NCBI GenBank assembly: GCA_018062515.1
Contig: JAGOSC010000006.1
Location: 1-64,000, forward strand
Source: Candidatus Omnitrophota bacterium
GTDB lineage: Bacteria > Omnitrophota > Gorgyraeia > Zapsychrales > Zapsychraceae
Direction of reading: 5' to 3'
Length of the DNA: 64,000 nt
Shown one piece after another: positions 58,168 to 64,000 of this stretch (the stretch's first letter is position 1; each line of letters opens with the position of its first letter). Position numbers and translations under genes: made by a program. The notes beneath the pieces are model-generated. The model made no database searches and was not told the origin of the DNA. It saw only the letters and a list, made by a program, of their open reading frames with translations.

Positions 58168-59664
58168 ATGAAACAATATCTTGGGGTAGACATATCGGAT
58201 GATTTCATCCGGTATGTCTGCCTAGATATAAAAAATACGGATTACATTATCACCAAATCAGGCAAGTCAAAGATTGATTTTGACTTATTGACTGCGGATG
58301 CTTTATGTAATGCTATTAAAGATATAGTGAGCCGAGAGGGGCTAAGACCCTCACGGATATTTGTGTCTTTATCCCGTAAGGACACCGTTATCCATCAATT
58401 AATGCTTCCCAAACTTACCTCAAGAGAGTTTGATGAAGTCCTTAAGATGGAAATAGAGAAAATCCCCACTTTTCACAAACAATCCTTTGATTTTATATAC
58501 AAAAAATACCAAATATCTGTTGATAAAGTTAAGGTTCTTTTGGCGGCTGTACGTTTAGATATTCTGACGAGTCTATTAAAAGAAGTTAATAACACAAAAA
58601 TTCCTTTCCATCAGGTTGAAATTGCGCCGCTCAACTTTAGAGAATTACCCAACATTATCGATCCAACGAGTGAGAATGATGCCTTCCTTATTATGTCAGA
58701 TCAGCAAACCTACTTAGGTATTTTCATGAAGGGGGAGTATAGGCTGATTTATAAATTGGCGTATGGTTTAAAACAGGTTCAAAATATTACCTCTCCGGAG
58801 CAAGTCAAAACAATCGTAACTGATTGGGGAACTCAAATTAAACGAGTTTTAAAGTCTTTCCTCATGGACAATCGGAATGTGGTGATTAGAAAAATATGGT
58901 TGGTTTGGGACAATGAGATTATCCCGAATTTTGAGCAATATATCGGTAACTTTGATATTCCGGTTGAAGTATTGGATGCGCGTAAAATCAAGCAAATTCA
59001 CACATCTGAAAATAATCCGCTTAATCCTATTTATATGTTAGCCTTAGCGCCTATTGTCTACGACGTTCATCAACTGAAACTTCAATTTCCTCTTCAACAT
59101 TTCTTTGGACGTTTTCAAGTTAAGACTTATGCTCTTAAGTGCGCTGTTGTCACCGCCTCGATTTTAGGTATTATTGGATTTTTATTTGCGGTGAGTAATA
59201 TCTGGATTAATGTTAGGAAAAATTATTTTGTTACTCAAAATAATGCCGCAGAAAGCAAAATTACACAGTTGAAACAAGAAGCATCCACTCTTTATCAAGA
59301 ATATGCTGCTTATCAAGAAGTCCGCGAACAATTTTTGGCTCAAGCGACGTTTGTTCAGGAAATCAATCGTATATCATGGGCCCAAGTCTTTTCCATCGTG
59401 GCAAATGAGCTTCCGCAGGATTTAGCTTTAACCTCATTTAAGTTTGTTGAGAGCGGAGGAGCTACTATTAATGGCGAGGCGCTTAACATGGAATCTATTT
59501 CTGAAATGCTACGTCGTATTGAAGAATCAGCCATTCTCGATCAAGGTCGATTTGATTTCTTAAGAGAAAAGAAAGTTCAAGAACAAAAATTGTTTAATTT
59601 TGGCATACTAGCTGCGCTAAAGGCAGAGGAAGAGAAACCGGTCGATGACAAAACAAAAAATTAA
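58168..59664 (+). CDS. PilM-PilN fusion (GspL-like) pilus assembly protein
   Basis: 498 residues. Residues 1-315 are an actin-like PilM domain (starts YLGVDISDDFIRYVCLD; phosphate loop region FVSLSRKDTVIHQLMLP). A membrane helix (about 325-350) and the periplasmic part (350-485; LKQEASTLYQEYAAYQEVREQF, ISWAQVFSIVANELPQDLALTSF) match PilN. In Pseudomonas these are separate genes; the fused form resembles GspL of type II secretion. It overlaps pilO by 20 bp. Confidence 0.88.
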   Translation: MKQYLGVDISDDFIRYVCLDIKNTDYIITKSGKSKIDFDLLTADALCNAIKDIVSREGLRPSRIFVSLSRKDTVIHQLMLPKLTSREFDEVLKMEIEKIPTFHKQSFDFIYKKYQISVDKVKVLLAAVRLDILTSLLKEVNNTKIPFHQVEIAPLNFRELPNIIDPTSENDAFLIMSDQQTYLGIFMKGEYRLIYKLAYGLKQVQNITSPEQVKTIVTDWGTQIKRVLKSFLMDNRNVVIRKIWLVWDNEIIPNFEQYIGNFDIPVEVLDARKIKQIHTSENNPLNPIYMLALAPIVYDVHQLKLQFPLQHFFGRFQVKTYALKCAVVTASILGIIGFLFAVSNIWINVRKNYFVTQNNAAESKITQLKQEASTLYQEYAAYQEVREQFLAQATFVQEINRISWAQVFSIVANELPQDLALTSFKFVESGGATINGEALNMESISEMLRRIEESAILDQGRFDFLREKKVQEQKLFNFGILAALKAEEEKPVDDKTKN

Positions 59665-60250
59665 ATATTTGTTCATCCTCGGTTCCGTGCTGTTTGTTGG
59701 CGTCATGATTTCCATTAGTGTACAAAATGTCCGCGACTATTTTCAGGCAAAAGTACAGTTTGATGAAAAACAAAAAGAATTGAAGGATGTTTTGGATGAG
59801 ATTAACGTTATAAAAGCGAAAATTGCTTTATATCAGGAAGAAAAGAAAGAATTTGAGGCATACCTCTTTAAAGAACAAGATATTCCAGCCTTACTCGACG
59901 ATATTTCTAAAATTGCCAAAGAATCTTTAGTTAATATTCTCGATATGAAAACGCAGGGATTTAGTATGGTCCAATCGGCGAGAAGGAGTCAAGGAAATAA
60001 TACCCAGAATGTTTCTCAAAAAGAGCAACTTAAAGAAACGCTGACATTGGCAGCTATGCCAATCAATATGAGAATAGAAGGGGAATTTACCGCGTTATTA
60101 ACTTTTTTTAATTCGATTGAAGATTTTAAACAGTTGGTTACGGTAAGCCAGGTAGAAATCACATCAGACAATCAATATCCCATTCTTAAATGTTCATATA
60201 TATTAAAAATTTACAGTTTGAAAACATTAGCCGAGATCGAAACACGATGA
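59645..60250 (+). CDS. pilO: PilO-like pilus assembly protein
   Basis: 201 residues. One N-terminal helix (about 8-26), a coiled coil (about 28-75, VQFDEKQKELKDVLDEINVIKAKI), and a ferredoxin-like PilO fold (LLDDISKIAKESLVN, TLAAMPINMRIEGEFTALLTFFNSIE). The last two phrases are hallmark PilO. The start lies 20 bp inside the upstream gene. It aligns PilMN with PilP in the inner membrane. Confidence 0.88.
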   Translation: MTKQKIKYLFILGSVLFVGVMISISVQNVRDYFQAKVQFDEKQKELKDVLDEINVIKAKIALYQEEKKEFEAYLFKEQDIPALLDDISKIAKESLVNILDMKTQGFSMVQSARRSQGNNTQNVSQKEQLKETLTLAAMPINMRIEGEFTALLTFFNSIEDFKQLVTVSQVEITSDNQYPILKCSYILKIYSLKTLAEIETR

Positions 60251-60672
60251 AACATTTAATTTATTTAATTATAATTTTGGTTTGTTTTTCAGGATGTTCA
60301 TCGAAGAAAAAAGAGGTTGTCGTCAGTGAACCAGTTGTCGAAAAAGTAGAAGACTTACAATTAGCTAAGATTATTCTAAAACCTGAAAAGCCTGAAATTA
60401 GCGTCACGAGAGACCCTTTCAAACCGTTAATAGAACTTAATAAAGGTCCGGCGGCGCTTGTTCTCAACATAGGTGAACAATTAGAACGGTATAAGTTTAT
60501 GGGTGTTACGAAATCAGATGATGAATACGTCGCTTTCATAAAGGATGGAGCAAAGAGGGGAACATATCGAAAAAACGATATGTTAAATGAGTTTAAAATA
60601 GTTGACATAGGACCGCAAGAGGTATTATTATTAAACGGCGAAAAAACTTTCACATTAAAAAGAGGTAAATGA
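60247..60672 (+). CDS. pilP: PilP-like pilus lipoprotein
   Basis: 141 residues from ATG 60247, which gives an ATGA overlap with pilO and a lipoprotein signal (IIILVCFSGCSS). VTRDPFKPLIELNKG and EQLERYKFMGVTKSDDEYVAFIKDGAKRGTY match PilP, which bridges PilMNO and the secretin. The start of pilQ overlaps its stop. Confidence 0.85.
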   Translation: MKHLIYLIIILVCFSGCSSKKKEVVVSEPVVEKVEDLQLAKIILKPEKPEISVTRDPFKPLIELNKGPAALVLNIGEQLERYKFMGVTKSDDEYVAFIKDGAKRGTYRKNDMLNEFKIVDIGPQEVLLLNGEKTFTLKRGK

Positions 60673-62723
60673 AAATGAGAATGAAACAATATGTTTTGTT
60701 GGGCGTGAGTACGTGTTTATTACTACATGTGACCGCATCGGTTACGATGGCTTATCAAACAGGAGAAAATGGAAAACTTCAAAGAGGCAGTGAAGAAATT
60801 GTAGACGATTATGTTTCTTCAAAGCTTGAGTCAGACATGACTGCCTATTACGAAAATATTGAACTTTCCAGCGATGATTTGACAGAACAACAAAACGATC
60901 ATATTTTCACTTCTATAGAAAATGAAAAAATAAAACCGCAAACCGGTTGGTCAGCTGATGCTGGCGGATCCGATGAAAATGTTGAAGCCATTTCCAATGT
61001 TGAAAAGGCTGATAACAATGAAACGGTTCAGGAAGTTACCGCAGAAGAAAACAAAACCGCGAAATCTGAAAAGAAAGGTTTTTTTAGCAAGTTAGCTGGA
61101 GTGTTTAAGAGATCAGATAATAAAACTGAGATAGCTAAAGCTGAACCAGTCGTCGTTGAAGATGTCGATGGTAATAAAGGTTATTTTGTCCCGGCCGAAA
61201 CTAATATGAAGGAAGAAGCTTATGTGCAAGTTGCGCAAGTTTCGGAGCCTGTAGAAGTCGAGGAAGAAGCTATAGAAGCTCTAGATGAAGACGTACAGGA
61301 AGAAGCAGCCGAAGAACAAACAAAAGGATCATCTTGGACTAAAGTTAAAGATAAATTGACTGGTAGTTCCTCAACCCCTCAAACTGAAGAAGAATATTGG
61401 GATGTGCCAGTTAAGGAACAAAGTCTCAGTGATATCAGTGCGAATTTAGATGTGGACGCTGCGTTTAAAGAAGCTCAATTAATTACATTACCGGAAGCTC
61501 CTGCTGTTAAAGTTGAAGCAGAACAACCTCAGTTCGAAGCCCTTCTTCCATCAACGGAAGAAATGGTCCGTAACGCTATTCCTCAAGAAAATAGAGACAA
61601 AAGAATTGATCTGGATTTTGATGACACCAGTCTTTCTGATGTCCTTTCTATTATAGCTGATGCTGGAAATATGAATATCGTGTTAGATCCTAGCTTGAAA
61701 GCCAATACGCTGGATCTTCACTTAAAACAAGTTAGATTAGAAGATGCGCTTTTATTAGTTTTTAGTTCGTATAATCTTGGCTTCAAGCAAGTCGGAGGTG
61801 CGATTTACGTTACTGATAAAGAAAAATTATTGGAAGAGCATAAAGTATCACGCATTGTTAAAATTAAAAATATAGCCGTTCAAGATGCTAAGGATTTAGT
61901 TGATTCATTAACAGACAAAGTAAATTTGAGTGAAGAGTTAAATAGTTTAGTCATCATGGGAAATCCTGACGATGTCGCTAAAGTACAGAAACTGATTCAC
62001 GATATCGACAAACCGCAATTGCAGGTTTTATTAGAATCTAAGATCATCGAAATGAACAAAGATGCGTTAAAAGATCTGGGTGTAGATTGGTCCGATCAAG
62101 TAGTCATGGGATATCAGGAAAGTGGAAGACCGGTATCCTTTAGTGATCCGGAAGATTCTGATTCACCGCTATATCATTTTTCTCAAATCCAGCGAAATCC
62201 GCTTCAATTTGACACCACTATCAATATGTTAGAAACTCAAAATAAGGCCAAAATTCTTTCCGCTCCGAGAGTCACAACACTTAATGGAAAAGAAGCAGAA
62301 ATTTTCGTCGGGGATGAAGTTCCATACACAATTACAAATATTTCCGGTGGTGTCGTAACGAATGATGTCCGCTTCGTTTCACCTGGTATTCGATTAAAAA
62401 TCACGCCATCGATTATTGAAGATGGTTTCGTGGTCATGAAAGTTGAACCGGAAGTAAGTTTTATCGTTGCTTTTAGAGGGCCGAATAGTGAATTCCCTCA
62501 AGTTCGGACACGAGAAGCAACCGCCTACGTTCGGGTCAATGATAAGCATCCGTTCGTCATTGGTGGTATACTTAACCAAGAAGATAAGCAAGTCTTAAAC
62601 AGAGTTCCGTTTATTGGTAGAGTTCCATTGATTGGAAATCTTTTCAGCTATTCATTGGATACAGCCGTTGACACAGATTTGATTATTACTGTTATTCCTA
62701 CGATTGTTCGCGGACAGGAATAA
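60669..62723 (+). CDS. pilQ: Type IV pilus/type II secretion secretin (PilQ/GspD-like)
   Basis: 684 residues. ATG 60669 overlaps the pilP stop; ATG 60675 has better spacing after AGAGG. A signal-like N-terminus (QYVLLGVSTCLLLHVTASVT) precedes a 280-residue acidic, poorly ordered stretch in place of AMIN domains (repeated Glu/Val/Ala blocks). Then an STN domain (IDLDFDDTSLSDVLSIIADAG), an N-domain (IVKIKNIAVQDAKDLVDSL) and the secretin core (about 470-684) with SAPRVTTLNGKEAEI, VRTREATAYVRVNDKHPFVIGG and VPFIGRVPLIGNLF. The outer-membrane gate for the pilus. Confidence 0.93.
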   Translation: MKMRMKQYVLLGVSTCLLLHVTASVTMAYQTGENGKLQRGSEEIVDDYVSSKLESDMTAYYENIELSSDDLTEQQNDHIFTSIENEKIKPQTGWSADAGGSDENVEAISNVEKADNNETVQEVTAEENKTAKSEKKGFFSKLAGVFKRSDNKTEIAKAEPVVVEDVDGNKGYFVPAETNMKEEAYVQVAQVSEPVEVEEEAIEALDEDVQEEAAEEQTKGSSWTKVKDKLTGSSSTPQTEEEYWDVPVKEQSLSDISANLDVDAAFKEAQLITLPEAPAVKVEAEQPQFEALLPSTEEMVRNAIPQENRDKRIDLDFDDTSLSDVLSIIADAGNMNIVLDPSLKANTLDLHLKQVRLEDALLLVFSSYNLGFKQVGGAIYVTDKEKLLEEHKVSRIVKIKNIAVQDAKDLVDSLTDKVNLSEELNSLVIMGNPDDVAKVQKLIHDIDKPQLQVLLESKIIEMNKDALKDLGVDWSDQVVMGYQESGRPVSFSDPEDSDSPLYHFSQIQRNPLQFDTTINMLETQNKAKILSAPRVTTLNGKEAEIFVGDEVPYTITNISGGVVTNDVRFVSPGIRLKITPSIIEDGFVVMKVEPEVSFIVAFRGPNSEFPQVRTREATAYVRVNDKHPFVIGGILNQEDKQVLNRVPFIGRVPLIGNLFSYSLDTAVDTDLIITVIPTIVRGQE

Positions 62724-62741
62724 TAAAATCTCCATCATCGC

Positions 62742-62780
62742 TTAAAAGATTCACTCCTACTTTGGGAGTGAATCTTTTAA
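62742..62780. terminator. Perfect 16-bp inverted repeat after pilQ
   Basis: TTAAAAGATTCACTCC (62742-62757) and GGAGTGAATCTTTTAA (62765-62780) around a 7-base loop. Only a short T-run inside the right arm; probable terminator or mRNA-end structure, reading either way. Confidence 0.7.
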
Positions 62781-62809
62781 CTTGAATATACTTAAATAGG
62801 GAGTAAGCT

Positions 62810-64000
62810 ATGTCTATGAAGAGGCTGAATAAAAAAGGCTTTACACTTATTGAGGTGCTGATTGGAGCCATTGTTATTTCCATCGTCAGCGTCGCAGCCT
62901 GGACAGGATTTTCCAGTTTACAAATCGCTGAAGAACAAACTCGTAATCGAACAACCGCCACTAATTTACTGCAGCTAAGTCAAGAAGAAGTTCGGAACTT
63001 CGCCCAGAACACAGCTGATTTTGACCGATTAGAGACATGCCATTTCCCCCCTGCAACTCCTGATTGTAATTTGTCCGATCCGACATCTACAACACCATTT
63101 TCCGGATTTACCCGTACCATGACAGCCGCTCAGGAAAACAGCAGCCCCGAATTAAAAAGAGTTCATACAGTGGTTCAGTGGACCGAGAGAGGTTCCGCAC
63201 AACAAATGGAGTCCGTGATCCTGCTTTCCAGACCAGGAACTTCGATTCCCGGAAATTTAATTGGAATAGTCAGTTCTACTGCGGCACCAGGTACTCCGCT
63301 TAACCTAACAACGGTTAAACTAACCTCAACTACGTCTACGGCCACATACACCACTAATTCTTCAGGTTCACTTGGTTCAAAGAACGCTAATTATGATTTT
63401 ATGGATCCCGTTACAGGGAAATATTTAGTACCGGCTGGGGCATACACTTTGACGGCCAATCGTACGGGTTATCAACCGTATACGTATGGATCACCGATCA
63501 ACATTCCTTCATCCGGGGAGATTCGTAAGGATTTCGAGTTAACCCCCGTTCCTGCGGATGCGGTTATACACGGCACTATCACCGGAGGCTTGACTACCTT
63601 TAATTATGGGCAAATATGGCTATATGAAAACGGCGCACCTGCGGTGGGTGTCATCCCTAATCCTCCGGTGGTGTCTAATTCAACAAGTTATTCTTTTACA
63701 ATTCCATTTAGTGCCCCGGGAACTACTAGAAGTTTTACAATAGCAACTATAGGTTCATGGAAACAAGGATATGTTTATGATCTTCGGCTGGGGACTTCAT
63801 GTTCGCTGGAGTATAGTGCGAACGGTTATTCGACAGCTTGGGTTTCTGCTGGCGGAGGGGTCAACTGCGATCCCGTTACGCATCCTTACCTTGGCAATAG
63901 TGGATCGGATCGGATTATGGTAGGCCCTGGAGTTAATAGAACAGAGGACTTGCCGCTTGTTCCAATTCCTGAGGTTACTTTGACTGGAACGGTGAAAGAC
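62810..64000 (+). CDS. Large prepilin-like protein with Ig/carboxypeptidase-regulatory repeats (partial)
   Basis: 397 codons to the right edge, open. Starts at ATG 62810, 6 bases after GGGAG. Class III signal MSMKRLNKKG|FTLIEVLIGAIVIS places it as a pilin-like subunit. After about 160 residues come beta-sandwich repeats of the carboxypeptidase-regulatory type: PGNLIGIVSSTAAPGTPLN, then YLVPAGAYTLTANRTGY, then VIHGTITGGLTTFNYG, and VTLTGTVKD at the edge. Such large minor pilins act as tip adhesins. Two Cys early (about 73 and 81) may bond. Confidence 0.82.
   Translation, partial: MSMKRLNKKGFTLIEVLIGAIVISIVSVAAWTGFSSLQIAEEQTRNRTTATNLLQLSQEEVRNFAQNTADFDRLETCHFPPATPDCNLSDPTSTTPFSGFTRTMTAAQENSSPELKRVHTVVQWTERGSAQQMESVILLSRPGTSIPGNLIGIVSSTAAPGTPLNLTTVKLTSTTSTATYTTNSSGSLGSKNANYDFMDPVTGKYLVPAGAYTLTANRTGYQPYTYGSPINIPSSGEIRKDFELTPVPADAVIHGTITGGLTTFNYGQIWLYENGAPAVGVIPNPPVVSNSTSYSFTIPFSAPGTTRSFTIATIGSWKQGYVYDLRLGTSCSLEYSANGYSTAWVSAGGGVNCDPVTHPYLGNSGSDRIMVGPGVNRTEDLPLVPIPEVTLTGTVKD

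Noticed and set aside
62698..62961. Minus-strand frame of 87 codons at the prepilin start
   Set aside because: Antisense to the class III signal-peptide region of the prepilin and crossing the inverted repeat; no ribosome-binding site.

Overview
The window reads as one continuous chromosomal segment of a Gram-negative-type bacterium with moderate-to-low GC. Outer-membrane traits are clear: a beta-barrel porin, a secretin, Lgt with several lipoproteins, and RlpA. Two tiny secreted proteins end in PEP-CTERM anchors. Complex I with split-type transhydrogenase, DUF2934 and DUF4912 proteins, GH57 glucan enzymes and a mosaic type IV pilus/type II secretion locus all fit Candidatus Omnitrophota (former OP3) or a close relative of the PVC group. 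That placement is inference from gene content only. I see no tRNA, rRNA, CRISPR array, insertion sequence or prophage.

Layout: (1) 1-3878, minus strand: the membrane arm of complex I, nuoJ-K-L-M, running off the left edge. (2) 4031-7796: a KdpDE-like two-component pair, then the membrane and NADP(H)-binding subunits of transhydrogenase (pntAB, pntB) without the NAD(H)-binding subunit. (3) 7900-12945: an apparent envelope-stress regulon. A secreted basic protein, a disordered Gln/Asn/Ser-rich protein and a receiver plus exported Hsp20 pair are each preceded by the same operator, three TTAATCTTC-like 11-bp repeats with a -10 box at fixed distance; an OmpR-type two-component system lies among them. 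(4) 13017-20384: YkgJ, SulP, CorA-like, LapA-like, CBS, a PilT ATPase fused to a degenerate receiver, and PurU. (5) 20547-25117: a glycogen/alpha-glucan cluster (GT4, DUF4912, GH57). (6) 25432-29785: a phospholipase-D lipoprotein, twin PEP-CTERM proteins and a radical SAM protein. (7) 29914-38280: the phosphate regulon, phoBR on plus and pstSCAB-phoU with a porin on minus, with TTCACA-type direct repeats at three promoters.

(8) 38654-51798: secreted and lipid-anchored proteins, a run for pterin, nucleotide and Fe-S metabolism (Nudix, folE2, moaB, dcd, sufE), lgt, a candidate small RNA with tandem terminators, a MobA-like protein, a DEDDh exonuclease and hemB. (9) 51907-64000: a c-di-GMP-I riboswitch with terminator before an NHL-repeat secreted protein, then pilB (with a MshEN-type c-di-GMP-binding N-terminus), pilC, a major-pilin-like gene behind a probable sigma-54 promoter, a pilM-pilN fusion, pilO, pilP, pilQ and a large prepilin cut by the right edge.

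The most interesting signals are the apparent two-level c-di-GMP control of the pilus/secretion locus, the triple-repeat operator shared by three promoters around a two-component system with an exported Hsp20, and the PilT-pseudoreceiver fusion.
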